A stretch of DNA of 43,210 bases, taken from contig JAQXGQ010000071.1 of assembly GCA_029006795.1 (NCBI GenBank), forward strand, positions 1 to 43,210. The letters are read 5' to 3'. Positions within the stretch are counted from its first letter, which is position 1; each line of letters opens with the position of its first letter. The stretch comes from Clostridiales bacterium (lineage in GTDB: Bacteria; Bacillota; Clostridia; Lachnospirales; Lachnospiraceae). The translations under genes and the position numbers were made by a program. A model generated the notes under the pieces. That model was not told where the DNA came from. It saw nothing but the letters and a program-made list of their open reading frames with translations, and did not search any database. This document shows, piece after piece, positions 24,922 through 33,919 of the stretch.

Positions 24922-26883
24922 ATGAGTAACGGATTTTTGCCGATTTGCAAAAAAGATATGAAGGAAGCCGGAATCAATCAGTTGGATTTTGTCTATGTCT
25001 GTGGGGATGCCTATGTGGATCATCCCTCTTTTGGACATGCCATTATTTCAAGATTGTTAGAGGCACATGGCTATAAGGTAGGTATCATTGCCCAGCCGGA
25101 CTGGAGAGACACAGATTCCATCTGTGCCTTAGGAGAACCACGGTTAGGCTTTTTAGTGTCAGCTGGAAATATGGATTCTATGGTAAATCACTATTCCGTC
25201 TCAAAAAAAAGACGTGCGACCGATGCCTTTACCCCCGGCGGTGTTATGGGGAAACGTCCCGATTATGCCACCATTGTCTACTGTAATCTGATAAGACAGA
25301 CCTATAAGCATATTCCAATTATCATCGGCGGCATTGAAGCAAGCCTCAGACGTCTCGCCCATTACGATTATTGGTCAAATAAAATGAAGCGTTCCATCCT
25401 GTTAGATTCCGGGGCAGATCTTATTTCTTACGGAATGGGAGAGCATAGCATCATAGAGATTGCCGATGCCTTAAACAGTGGATTAGATATCAAAGACATT
25501 ACTTTTATCGATGGAACTGTCTATAAAACCAGAAACCGGGAAGATATTTATGATGCGATTGAACTGCCTCATTATGAGGCTTTGCTATCAGATAAAAAGG
25601 AATATGCCAAGAGTTTTTATACCCAGTACTGTAATACAGATCCTTTTGTGGCAAAACGTCTTTTTGAAACCTATGACGGAAAAATGTTTGTGGTGCAAAA
25701 TCCTCCGGCAAAACCTTTAAGTCAGAGTGAAATGGATCAGGTTTACGCTCTGCCTTATATGCGCACCTATCATCCTTCTTATGAGGAGGCAGGCGGTGTC
25801 CCTGCAATCAAAGAGGTAAAATTTTCTCTTGTAAGCAACCGCGGCTGTTATGGGGGCTGCAGTTTCTGTGCATTGACCTTCCATCAGGGGCGCATTATTC
25901 AGACTAGAAGCCATGAGTCTATTTTAGCGGAAGCAAAGAAAATGGTATGGGAGCCGGATTTTAAGGGATATATCCATGATGTAGGAGGGCCTACCGCCAA
26001 TTTCCGTGCACCTGCCTGTGAAAAACAGCTGACTAAAGGAGTATGCCCGAATAAGCAGTGTCTGTTCCCGAAACCCTGTAAGAACTTAAAGGTAGACCAT
26101 AAGGATTATCTGAAATTGTTGAGGAGTTTACGTGAACTTCCTAATGTAAAGAAAGTCTTTATCCGTTCGGGAATCCGTTTTGATTACCTGATTTATGATG
26201 AGGATAAGACCTTCCTTCGGGAACTTTGTGAACATCACGTCAGCGGGCAGCTGAAAGTGGCACCGGAGCATATTTCTGACGCTGTGTTAGAGAAACTTGG
26301 AAAGCCTAGTGTGGATGTGTACAAGCGCTTTGTACAGGCCTATAATGATATGAACAAAAAGCTTGGCAAAGAGCAGTACTTAGTTCCTTATCTGATGTCT
26401 TCCCATCCCGGTTCCACATTAAAGGAAGCAGTGGAACTAGCGGAATATTTAAGGGATTTAGGCTATATGCCGGAGCAGGTACAGGATTTTTATCCCACAC
26501 CATCTACTATTTCCACCTGTATGTATTATACTGGGCTTGACCCAAGAACGATGGAACCGGTATATGTGGCAGTAAATCCCCATGAGAAAGCTATGCAGAG
26601 GGCGTTGATTCAATACCGAAATCCGAAAAATTATGATTTGGTGGTGGAGGCATTGACGAAAGCGGGCAGAACAGATTTAATCGGTTACGATAAACACTGT
26701 CTGATCCGTCCGAGGGATGGACATGCTTCCGGGAACTATCATGGAAAAAATAGAAATGCCGGTGCCAATAAGAAATCTTATACCGAATATGCAGGCAAGG
26801 CAAATGGCAAAAACGGGAATAATGGCGGCAGTAAAAAAGCCGCAAAGAAAAAAACCATACGAAATGTCCATAAAAAGAAATAA
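24922..26883 (+). CDS. YgiQ family radical SAM protein
   Basis: The protein has 653 residues. The N-terminal part (about 1-290) holds the YgiQ N-terminal domain (LPICKKDM and [20 protein letters not shown]). The radical SAM cluster is at Cys309, Cys313 and Cys316 ([10 protein letters not shown]). Further conserved cysteines occur in [15 protein letters not shown] and CKNLKVDH. The C-terminus (about 600-653) is a low-complexity Gly/Asn/Lys tail ending in a run of basic residues. The substrate of the YgiQ family is not known. The start has AAGGAGA upstream. The basic tail is common in the family and is not a frameshift. Confidence 0.9.
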   Translation: MSNGFLPICKKDMKEAGINQLDFVYVCGDAYVDHPSFGHAIISRLLEAHGYKVGIIAQPDWRDTDSICALGEPRLGFLVSAGNMDSMVNHYSVSKKRRATDAFTPGGVMGKRPDYATIVYCNLIRQTYKHIPIIIGGIEASLRRLAHYDYWSNKMKRSILLDSGADLISYGMGEHSIIEIADALNSGLDIKDITFIDGTVYKTRNREDIYDAIELPHYEALLSDKKEYAKSFYTQYCNTDPFVAKRLFETYDGKMFVVQNPPAKPLSQSEMDQVYALPYMRTYHPSYEEAGGVPAIKEVKFSLVSNRGCYGGCSFCALTFHQGRIIQTRSHESILAEAKKMVWEPDFKGYIHDVGGPTANFRAPACEKQLTKGVCPNKQCLFPKPCKNLKVDHKDYLKLLRSLRELPNVKKVFIRSGIRFDYLIYDEDKTFLRELCEHHVSGQLKVAPEHISDAVLEKLGKPSVDVYKRFVQAYNDMNKKLGKEQYLVPYLMSSHPGSTLKEAVELAEYLRDLGYMPEQVQDFYPTPSTISTCMYYTGLDPRTMEPVYVAVNPHEKAMQRALIQYRNPKNYDLVVEALTKAGRTDLIGYDKHCLIRPRDGHASGNYHGKNRNAGANKKSYTEYAGKANGKNGNNGGSKKAAKKKTIRNVHKKK

Positions 26884-26915
26884 AAATAGAAACATGCAGT
26901 AGGAGTGAGAAAGTC

Positions 26916-27932
26916 ATGCGAGAATTTACCATAACCCCCAATGAGGCAAACCAGCGTTTGGATAAATATTTAAAAAAACTTCTCTGCAATGCACCGGGCA
27001 GTTTTATTTACAAAATGCTTCGAAAAAAAAATATTGTTTTAAACGGGAAAAAGGCTGACGGCACGGAAAAGCTGAACGCCGGGGATGGGGTAAAGCTATT
27101 TTTATCGGATGAGACTTTTGAGAAAATGAGTGGCAGTGAAAAGACCTCTTTAGAGTTTCAGGTGTTCATGCAGCTTTCGAACCGCTTAAAGCAGGGGAAA
27201 CCTGAACTTAAAGTAGTTTATGAAGATGCTCAAGTAATCGTAATCGATAAGCCCTCAGGAATGTTGTCCCAGAAGGCAGAGCCTACAGACATTTCTGCCA
27301 ATGAGTATATTTTAGCATATCTTATCGGAAAAGGAGAGCTGACAGAGGAGATGCTTCGCACCTTTCGTCCCTCCGTCTGCAATCGCTTAGACCGCAATAC
27401 CTCCGGGCTTTTGATTGCAGGGAAAACCCTAGAGGGACTTCAGAAAATGGCAGAGGTTTTAAAGAACCGTTCCCTGCAGAAATATTACCGCTGCATTGTG
27501 GCAGGTGAAATCCATAAGGCATATGATTTAAAGGGATACTTAAAGAAAGAGGAATCTACTAACCAGGTAACCGTTAAAAAGGAATGCCCGAAAGAGGAAA
27601 AGGAAAAGTATCTTCCTATTGAGACAGAGTACCGCCCAATACAGGTACTGAATGGCTATACAGAACTAGAAGTTCACCTTATCACCGGACGTTCCCACCA
27701 GATAAGGGCACATTTAGCCTCTGTTGGACATCCCATTGTAGGTGACACAAAATATGGCAAAAAAAGCGTGAATGACAGTTTCAGGCGGGAAGTCGGGATT
27801 ACTTCACAGCTGCTTCATGCTTACCGCATGGTATTTCCTATGGGAGTGATAAAGGATGAAGCCGAACCTTTTACCATTACAGCACCTTACGGAGAGGATT
27901 TTATGCGGACGTTAGGTTACTTAAAACATTAG
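26916..27932 (+). CDS. RluC/RluD family 23S rRNA pseudouridine synthase
   Basis: The protein has 338 residues. An S4 domain at the N-terminus (REFTITPNEANQRLDKYLKK) is followed by the catalytic domain with NRLDRNTSGLL (catalytic Asp159) and GRSHQIRAHLASVGHPIVGDTKYG. The pattern is that of the RluA family with S4, most like RluC, which modifies uridines of 23S rRNA. The exact sites cannot be read from sequence. recU follows after 16 bp. Confidence 0.92.
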   Translation: MREFTITPNEANQRLDKYLKKLLCNAPGSFIYKMLRKKNIVLNGKKADGTEKLNAGDGVKLFLSDETFEKMSGSEKTSLEFQVFMQLSNRLKQGKPELKVVYEDAQVIVIDKPSGMLSQKAEPTDISANEYILAYLIGKGELTEEMLRTFRPSVCNRLDRNTSGLLIAGKTLEGLQKMAEVLKNRSLQKYYRCIVAGEIHKAYDLKGYLKKEESTNQVTVKKECPKEEKEKYLPIETEYRPIQVLNGYTELEVHLITGRSHQIRAHLASVGHPIVGDTKYGKKSVNDSFRREVGITSQLLHAYRMVFPMGVIKDEAEPFTITAPYGEDFMRTLGYLKH

Positions 27933-27948
27933 AAACGGAGAAAGACCT

Positions 27949-28482
27949 ATGGCTACCTGGAATTCAAGAGGCCTCCGGGGCTCCACCTTAGAGGAATTTA
28001 TTAACCGTACCAATGAAAAATATTTAGAAAACGGGCTGGCATTGATTCAAAAGGTGCCTACCCCTATTACCCCCATTAATATTGATAAGGAAACCAGACA
28101 TATTACCTTAGCTTATTTTGATCAGAAGAGCACCGTGGATTATATCGGGGCAGTTCAGGGAATTCCGGTCTGCTTTGATGCAAAGGAATGTGCTACCGAT
28201 ACCTTTCCGCTTCAGAATAGACCTGAACATCAGGTAGAGTTTATGAAGAACTTTGAGAAACAGGGTGGGGTGGCATTTTTCCTTATCAGTTTTACCCACC
28301 GGGATGAATTTTATTATCTGCGCTTGAAAAAATTACTGGAATTCTGGGAGCGGGCAAAAGAAGGTGGAAGAAAGAGTTTCCGCTATGAAGAATTAGAGCC
28401 GGATTTCTTTCTTCCTATCGGAAAAGGCGTGTTAGTTCCCTATTTAGATGCCTTGCAGAAGGATTTGCTTTGCAGGGATTGA
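27949..28482 (+). CDS. recU: Holliday junction resolvase RecU
   Basis: RecU is the Firmicutes-type Holliday junction resolvase used in recombination and chromosome segregation. The protein has 177 residues. The nuclease core is visible: LEEFINRTNEKYLENGLALI, VPTPITP, the STVDYIGAVQG block (Asp64), FDAKEC (Asp77, Lys79), and HQVEFMKNFEKQGGVAFFLI. The stop codon overlaps the -35 box of the his operon promoter. Confidence 0.95.
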   Translation: MATWNSRGLRGSTLEEFINRTNEKYLENGLALIQKVPTPITPINIDKETRHITLAYFDQKSTVDYIGAVQGIPVCFDAKECATDTFPLQNRPEHQVEFMKNFEKQGGVAFFLISFTHRDEFYYLRLKKLLEFWERAKEGGRKSFRYEELEPDFFLPIGKGVLVPYLDALQKDLLCRD

Positions 28483-28507
28483 CAAGGATTATTTTTTCCC
28501 ATATAAT
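28479..28507 (+). promoter_or_regulatory. Consensus sigma-A promoter of the histidine operon
   Basis: A perfect TTGACA (28479-28484), a 17-bp spacer and a perfect TATAAT (28502-28507). The -35 box overlaps the recU stop codon. Expected transcription start is near 28514. Confidence 0.93.
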
Positions 28508-28513
28508 AAACAA

Positions 28514-28651
28514 AGTTTCATATGGTAGCATATTACCAAATTAGCACGCTAAAGTGCACTGCATTTATTCCGTGTTTGCATTTGTGTATACGATAACATG
28601 GATATTTAGGGAGTTTAGATTTTATCAACAAATTAGATTTCGAGGAAAGGT
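28514..28651 (+). promoter_or_regulatory. 5' leader of the histidine operon, no recognised element
   Basis: This is about 138 nt of AT-rich leader. Small possible hairpins are TGGTA/TACCA (28523-28538) and GCAC/GTGC (28544-28557). The 7-mer AAATTAG occurs twice (28538-28544 and 28630-28636). I see no T-box sequence, no His-rich leader peptide, and no terminator. A leader this long after such a strong promoter suggests control after initiation, but that is only an inference. Confidence 0.4.
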
Positions 28652-29848
28652 ATGGTTATTTCAATGAGAAGACAGTTGTTACATACGCCGGAAGGTGTCA
28701 GAGACATTTATAATGAAGAATGTGAAAAGAAGTTAATCTTACAGGAGGAGCTTCATCAGACCTTAAAACAGTACGGCTATCATCCCATTCAGACACCAAC
28801 GTTTGAATTTTTTGATATTTTTGGAAGAGAAATAGGAACCACACCTTCGAAGGATTTATATAAGTTTTTTGACAGGGAGGGAAATACTCTTGTATTAAGA
28901 CCGGATATCACTCCGTCCATTGCCCGTTGTGCGGCAAAATATTTCGGAGAAGAAGATATGCCTATCCGCCTCTGTTATATGGGAAATACCTTTATCAATA
29001 ACAGCAGCTATCAGGGACGGTTAAAAGAGAGTACCCAGCTTGGTGCTGAACTACTAGGAGATTCCACCGTGGATGCAGATGCGGAAATTATCGCTATGGT
29101 AGTAGACTGCCTGCACCGTGCCGGATTAAAAGAATTTCAGCTTTCCATCGGTCATGCTGATTTTTTCCGTGGTTTAATGGAAGCGGCAGGTTTAGAAGAG
29201 GAGCAGGAGGAGGAACTGAGAGAACTGATCTCCAACAAAAATTATTTTGGTGTGGATGAATTTGTGGAGACGTTAAACTTAAACGCTAATTTAAAGAAAC
29301 TCTTTAACATGTTAGGAAACCTGTATAACGGTTCCGATGAGTTCGCCGAGGCAAAGCAGTGCGCCGGTGATTATCCACGTATTTTAAGTGCCATCGAGCG
29401 TCTAGAAGAACTTCATCAATTACTTCAGGTTTATGAGAATGATAAATATGTTTCCTTTGAACTTGGCATTGTCAGCGATTATCAGTATTACACAGGTATT
29501 ATTTTTGCAGGTTATACCTTCGGCAGCGGAGAAGCAATCGTAAAGGGCGGACGTTATGACAGACTGCTTACTTATTTTGGAAAAAATTCAGCTTCCATCG
29601 GTTTTGCGGTAGTGATTGACCAGTTGATGGCGGCACTTTCCAGACAGAAAATTGAAATTCCGTTAGAGCATAAAACAGAGTTAATTGTGTATCGTTCAGA
29701 AAGCCGGGCGACAGCTACCAAAGCGGCTATTGAAAAACGTAAAACAGGATGCTTTGTGGAACTGATTGCAAAGGCATCTGATAAGACGGAAGTAGATTAT
29801 CGGGCATACGCAGACAGGAATCATATTGCGGATGTTACATTCATGTAG
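28652..29848 (+). CDS. hisZ: ATP phosphoribosyltransferase regulatory subunit HisZ
   Basis: The protein has 398 residues. It is a histidyl-tRNA synthetase paralogue (TPEGVRDIYNEECEKK, later LRPDITPSIARC and GRYDRLLTYFG) that lacks the anticodon-binding domain and aminoacylation activity. It binds the short HisG to form the active, histidine-feedback-regulated enzyme. The gene immediately precedes hisG, as expected. GAGGA lies 5 nt before the ATG at 28652; the ATG at 28664 is a weaker choice. It is the first gene of the operon. Confidence 0.94.
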   Translation: MVISMRRQLLHTPEGVRDIYNEECEKKLILQEELHQTLKQYGYHPIQTPTFEFFDIFGREIGTTPSKDLYKFFDREGNTLVLRPDITPSIARCAAKYFGEEDMPIRLCYMGNTFINNSSYQGRLKESTQLGAELLGDSTVDADAEIIAMVVDCLHRAGLKEFQLSIGHADFFRGLMEAAGLEEEQEEELRELISNKNYFGVDEFVETLNLNANLKKLFNMLGNLYNGSDEFAEAKQCAGDYPRILSAIERLEELHQLLQVYENDKYVSFELGIVSDYQYYTGIIFAGYTFGSGEAIVKGGRYDRLLTYFGKNSASIGFAVVIDQLMAALSRQKIEIPLEHKTELIVYRSESRATATKAAIEKRKTGCFVELIAKASDKTEVDYRAYADRNHIADVTFM

Positions 29849-29874
29849 AATTTTAGGATGGAAAGGACGAGAAA

Positions 29875-30522
29875 ATGGAAGAGATGAGATATCTGACCTT
29901 TGCGTTAGGAAAGGGAAGACTTGCAAATAAAACCCTTGAATTATTTGAAAAAATCGGTATTACCTGTGAGGAAATGAAGGATAAAGATACCAGAAAGCTG
30001 ATATTTGTCAACGAGGAATTAAAACTCCGTTTCTTTTTGGCAAAAGGACCTGATGTACCCACTTATGTGGAGTATGGAGCTGCCGATATTGGTATCGTGG
30101 GGAAAGATACTATTCTAGAAGAAGGCAGAAATATTTATGAGGTGTTAGATTTAGGTTTTGGTAAGTGCAGGATGTGTATTTGTGGACCGGAGAGTGCAAA
30201 GGATTTACTGCAGCATCACGAGTTAATCCGGGTTGCTACTAAATATCCCCATATTGCAAAGGACTATTTTTACAATAAAAAGCATCAGACCGTAGAAATC
30301 ATTAAATTAAACGGTTCTATTGAATTAGCGCCTATTGTAGGTTTAGCTGAGGTGATTTGCGATATCGTAGAAACCGGTTCTACCTTAAGGGAAAACGGAC
30401 TTTCCGTTTTAGAGGAGGTTTGTCCGTTATCTGCACGCATGGTGGTAAATCAGGTAAGCATGAAGATGGAAAATGAGCGTATCACAAAACTCATTTCCGA
30501 TTTGAAAACAGTAATTTCATAA
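29875..30522 (+). CDS. hisG: ATP phosphoribosyltransferase, short catalytic form
   Basis: HisG joins ATP and PRPP, the first committed step of histidine synthesis. The protein has 215 residues, the short form without the C-terminal regulatory domain, and so depends on HisZ. Visible blocks are LTFALGKGRLANKTLELFEK, YGAADIGIVGKD, and the PRPP-binding DIVETGSTLRENGL. AAAGGA is 7 nt before the ATG. Confidence 0.96.
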   Translation: MEEMRYLTFALGKGRLANKTLELFEKIGITCEEMKDKDTRKLIFVNEELKLRFFLAKGPDVPTYVEYGAADIGIVGKDTILEEGRNIYEVLDLGFGKCRMCICGPESAKDLLQHHELIRVATKYPHIAKDYFYNKKHQTVEIIKLNGSIELAPIVGLAEVICDIVETGSTLRENGLSVLEEVCPLSARMVVNQVSMKMENERITKLISDLKTVIS

Positions 30523-30545
30523 AGAATTTAGCAAGGAGGCATACC

Positions 30546-31838
30546 ATGAGAATCTTAGAACTGACAGAAGAAACAAGAAGCAACATCTTAGAGAATCTCT
30601 TAAAGAGAAGTCCGAACTCCTATGGTGAGTTTGAGGGACGCGTAAATGACATTATCGAAAACGTCAGAGCAAACAGGGATGCTGCAATTTTTGAATATAC
30701 GAAGAAGTTTGATGGGGCAGACATTCATGCCGGAAACATTTTAGTAACGGAAGAGGAAATCAAGGAGGCTTATGAGAATGTAGATCCGAAGCTGTTAGAA
30801 GTCATCCGTAAAGCCTTGGTAAATATTCGGGATTATCATGCGAAACAGCGACAGTTCTCCTGGTTTGATTCTGAAGCTTCCGGTATTATTTTAGGTCAGA
30901 AGGTAACTCCTCTTGAAAAAGTAGGTGTCTATGTACCGGGAGGAAAGGCAGTATACCCATCCTCTGTTCTTATGAATGTTCTTCCTGCAAAGGTGGCGGG
31001 AGTAGACCGTATTATTATGACAACACCACCGGGAAAAGACGGTAAAATCTGTGCTTCAACCTTAGTGGCAGCAAAAGAAGCAGGAGTGGATGAAATCTAT
31101 AAAGTGGGCGGTGCCCAGGCAATTGCTGCTTTGGCATTCGGAACGGAGAGTGTTCCAAAGGTAGATAAAATTGTAGGCCCCGGAAATATTTATGTGGCTC
31201 TGGCAAAAAAAGCTGTATTCGGTTATGTCAGCATTGATTCCATTGCCGGGCCAAGTGAGATTTTAGTGTTGGCAGATGAGACGGCAAATCCTCGTTTCGT
31301 GGCTGCTGATTTACTTTCTCAGGCAGAGCATGATGAGATGGCATCGGCTATTTTAATTACTACCAGTAAGACTTTAGCAGAGCAGGTATCAAAAGAGATA
31401 GAGGGCTTTGTGGCAGAATTATCCAGAAAAGAGATTATTCAGAAGTCCTTAGACAATTATGGCTATATTTTAGTGGCAAAGGATTTAGAGGAAGCGATTG
31501 CCACCGCTAACGAAATCGCATCTGAACACTTAGAGATTGTTACTGCAAATCCTTTTGAAGTGATGACAAAAATCCGCAATGCGGGAGCCATTTTCTTAGG
31601 AACCTATTCTAGTGAGCCGTTAGGAGATTATTTTGCGGGGCCAAACCACGTTCTTCCTACGAACGGAACAGCGAAGTTTTTCTCGCCTCTTAGTGTAGAT
31701 GATTTCATTAAGAAATCCAGTATCATTTCCTACTCAAGAGAAGCCTTAGAGCCGGTATATAAGGACATTGTGCAATTTGCAGAATGCGAGCAGCTTACCG
31801 CTCATGCAAATTCTATTCGGGTTCGTTTTGAAGATTAA
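30546..31838 (+). CDS. hisD: Histidinol dehydrogenase
   Basis: HisD oxidises L-histidinol to L-histidine in two NAD-dependent steps, the end of the pathway. The protein has 430 residues. Conserved blocks are VYVPGGKAVYPSSVLMN, the signature around VDKIVGPGNIYVALAKK, IDSIAGPSEILVLAD, SQAEHDE (zinc ligands) and GPNHVLPTNGTAKF. AAGGAGG precedes the ATG. The order hisG-hisD-hisB is common in Clostridia. Confidence 0.97.
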   Translation: MRILELTEETRSNILENLLKRSPNSYGEFEGRVNDIIENVRANRDAAIFEYTKKFDGADIHAGNILVTEEEIKEAYENVDPKLLEVIRKALVNIRDYHAKQRQFSWFDSEASGIILGQKVTPLEKVGVYVPGGKAVYPSSVLMNVLPAKVAGVDRIIMTTPPGKDGKICASTLVAAKEAGVDEIYKVGGAQAIAALAFGTESVPKVDKIVGPGNIYVALAKKAVFGYVSIDSIAGPSEILVLADETANPRFVAADLLSQAEHDEMASAILITTSKTLAEQVSKEIEGFVAELSRKEIIQKSLDNYGYILVAKDLEEAIATANEIASEHLEIVTANPFEVMTKIRNAGAIFLGTYSSEPLGDYFAGPNHVLPTNGTAKFFSPLSVDDFIKKSSIISYSREALEPVYKDIVQFAECEQLTAHANSIRVRFED

Positions 31839-31873
31839 GAAATTTTTAGGTTTCATTTTAAAGTTATTCGTAC

Positions 31874-31879
31874 TATAAT
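31874..31879 (+). promoter_or_regulatory. Possible internal -10 box before hisB
   Basis: A perfect TATAAT lies in the 81-bp gap between hisD and hisB, the widest gap in the operon. No convincing -35 box is found 16-18 bp upstream. Confidence 0.25.
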
Positions 31880-31919
31880 AAATAGGCATAAAAGATTTTA
31901 CTAAAATATGGAGGATGCG

Positions 31920-32507
31920 ATGGACAGAAAGGCAGAATTTGTTCGAAAGACAAAGGAGACAGATATCTCATTATCTTTCAATATAGACGGCAGTGGCAAA
32001 GGAGATATCAATACGGGTATCGGTTTCTTTGACCATATGTTAGATGGATTTGCACGCCACGGCTTTTTTGACTTAAAGGTGACTGTAGAAGGCGACTTAG
32101 CAGTGGACTGTCATCACACCATTGAGGACACCGGCATTGTATTAGGCAACGCGATAAAAAAAGCTATCGGAGATAAAAAGGGGATTAAACGGTACGGAAG
32201 TTGTATCCTGCCTATGGATGAAACATTAGTGCTGTGTGCCATTGACTTATCAGGCAGACCATATTTGGCCTTTGACGGTAATTTTACTGTGGAAAGAGTA
32301 GGATATATGGATACAGAGATGGTAAAGGAATTTTTTTATGCCATTTCCTACACCGCTGGAATGAATCTTCATATTAAGGTACTTTCTGCAGGCAATAATC
32401 ATCATATGATTGAAGCTATGTTCAAGGCATTTGCCAGAGCTTTAGACGAAGCAACGGGGTATGATTCTCGAATTGCAGATGTCTTATCTACTAAGGGAAG
32501 TTTATAG
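31920..32507 (+). CDS. hisB: Imidazoleglycerol-phosphate dehydratase
   Basis: HisB dehydrates imidazoleglycerol phosphate to imidazoleacetol phosphate using two manganese ions. The protein has 195 residues, the monofunctional form. The ATG at 31920 is used because GGAGG (31910-31914) is 5 nt before it; the ATG at 31908 overlaps that site. Metal ligands lie in FFDHML (His39), DCHHTIEDTG (His65, His66, Glu69) and the second half NNHHMIEA. Confidence 0.96.
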   Translation: MDRKAEFVRKTKETDISLSFNIDGSGKGDINTGIGFFDHMLDGFARHGFFDLKVTVEGDLAVDCHHTIEDTGIVLGNAIKKAIGDKKGIKRYGSCILPMDETLVLCAIDLSGRPYLAFDGNFTVERVGYMDTEMVKEFFYAISYTAGMNLHIKVLSAGNNHHMIEAMFKAFARALDEATGYDSRIADVLSTKGSL

Positions 32508-32528
32508 GAAGGAAACAGAATATAGAAA

Positions 32529-33809
32529 ATGGAGCAGAAAAATGTTGTTGCCACCATCTACTTAAAAGACGGACAGGCTGTAAAGGGGATGGATAATTTC
32601 GATTCTGTCGATGACGTGATTCATTTAGCAAGATTATATAATGACAGTGGCATCGATAAGATTATTGTGTTTGACTTATCAGAGGATGATGAGGAACACG
32701 AAAAAAATATTAACACGATACGGAATATCAACCGCAATGTTGAGATTAAAGTCTGTGCAGGCGGTAACATTAACCGTTTCGAGGATATTAAGAAACTGAT
32801 TTATGCAGGCTGTCTGCAGGTGATTGTCAACGGTGCAAAACAGAATAGTATGGAGTTGGCAGAGGAAGCAAGTAACCGTTTCGGTAAAGACCGGATTTTA
32901 GTTTCGGTAAAGAATGTAGATTTTATCTTTAAGCATCAGAAAGAAATGAACGATCATTTCCATGAGCTTCTGGTATTAAATACAGATGTTTTAAATGCTG
33001 TAGAAAATATTACAGATGTTCCGTACGTGGTATATTTTGAAGAATGCGATTATGAAAAAATTATCGATGTATTAAGCCGGAACAATGTCAGGGGAATTGC
33101 AGGAACTTTCATCAATAATCCGATGACCGACGTGATGGAAATGAAATCCCAGCTTTCCGCAGCAGGCATTAAAATGGATAACTTTGAGCCGGCATTAAAG
33201 TGGGCAGACCTCAAGAAAAATTCTGACGGTATGGTTCCTGTGATTGTACAGGATTACCGGACAGATGAAGTGCTCATGTTAGCCTACATGAATGAAGAGG
33301 CCTTTGAAACTACTATCAATATCGGAAAAATGACTTATTACAGCAGAAGCCGCCATGAGCTTTGGACAAAGGGATTGACCTCAGGTCACATCCAGTATGT
33401 GAAGTCTTTAACTGCTGACTGCGATTATGATACCATTTTAGCAAAAGTTTCTCAGGTAGGAGTTGCATGCCATACAGGGAATCCTACCTGTTTCTTCAAC
33501 GAAATTGTTAAGAAGGAATATATGGAAAAGAATCCTTTGAAAATTCTTGAGGATGTTTACAGTACCATTCTTGATAGAAAAGAACACCCCAAAGAGGGTT
33601 CCTATACCAATTATCTCTTTGACAAGGGAATTGATAAGATTTTAAAAAAATTAGGGGAAGAGGCCACGGAAATTGTCATTGCGGCGAAAAATCCGGAACC
33701 GGAAGAAATCAAATACGAAATTTCTGATTTTTTATATCATATGATGGTTTTAATGGCAGAAAAAGGTGTGACATGGGAACAGATTACACAGGAACTGTCA
33801 CATCGCTAA
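32529..33809 (+). CDS. hisIE: HisIE (PR-AMP cyclohydrolase / PR-ATP pyrophosphatase) with N-terminal HisF/HisA-like pseudo-barrel
   Basis: The protein has 426 residues; ordinary HisIE has about 200. Residues 1-215 resemble HisF/HisA ([48 protein letters not shown]). Against Thermotoga HisF, catalytic Asp11 aligns with Tyr11 and Asp130 with about Lys128, so this domain is probably not an enzyme. Residues 220-330 are HisI with complete metal sites: Asp297, Asp299 and Asp301 in [10 protein letters not shown], and Cys314-His315 and Cys321. Residues 335-426 are HisE ([13 protein letters not shown] and [11 protein letters not shown]). HisE removes pyrophosphate from PR-ATP and HisI opens the adenine ring. 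The extra barrel may hold ProFAR for the next enzyme or serve as a scaffold; this is inference. It is the last his gene here. Confidence 0.93.
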   Translation: MEQKNVVATIYLKDGQAVKGMDNFDSVDDVIHLARLYNDSGIDKIIVFDLSEDDEEHEKNINTIRNINRNVEIKVCAGGNINRFEDIKKLIYAGCLQVIVNGAKQNSMELAEEASNRFGKDRILVSVKNVDFIFKHQKEMNDHFHELLVLNTDVLNAVENITDVPYVVYFEECDYEKIIDVLSRNNVRGIAGTFINNPMTDVMEMKSQLSAAGIKMDNFEPALKWADLKKNSDGMVPVIVQDYRTDEVLMLAYMNEEAFETTINIGKMTYYSRSRHELWTKGLTSGHIQYVKSLTADCDYDTILAKVSQVGVACHTGNPTCFFNEIVKKEYMEKNPLKILEDVYSTILDRKEHPKEGSYTNYLFDKGIDKILKKLGEEATEIVIAAKNPEPEEIKYEISDFLYHMMVLMAEKGVTWEQITQELSHR

Positions 33810-33823
33810 AAAGGTAAAGTATG

Positions 33824-33863
33824 CAGGATGTTTTTTCGGAGAAATCCAAAGAACATCCTGTTT
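33824..33863 (+). terminator. Long hairpin after hisIE, possible terminator or attenuator
   Basis: CAGGATGTT (33824-33832) pairs with AACATCCTG (33852-33860). The stem continues inward by T/A pairs and GGA/TCC to a GAAA tetraloop at 33841-33844, with one bulged C. Only three T follow, so termination would be weak. It lies 15 bp after the hisIE stop codon. Confidence 0.55.
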
Positions 33864-33873
33864 GTGGTACAAT
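33845..33873 (+). promoter_or_regulatory. Possible extended -10 promoter of the acyltransferase gene
   Basis: TACAAT (33868-33873) is preceded by TGG, an extended -10. The -35 position (33845-33850, TCCAAA) is poor and lies in the 3' arm of the hairpin at 33824-33860. Confidence 0.4.
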
Positions 33874-33919
33874 TACCGAAAAAAATCTCCTAACAGGAGC
33901 AGGAAAGTGAGGAGGAGCG

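Noticed and set aside
26720-26883. Lys/Gly/Asn-rich end of the YgiQ-type protein as a frameshift
   Set aside because: Basic low-complexity tails are common in this family and the frame runs to a normal stop with the next gene's ribosome site following.
28514-28651. T-box riboswitch or His leader peptide before hisZ
   Set aside because: No T-box consensus, specifier stem or terminator, and no run of His codons.
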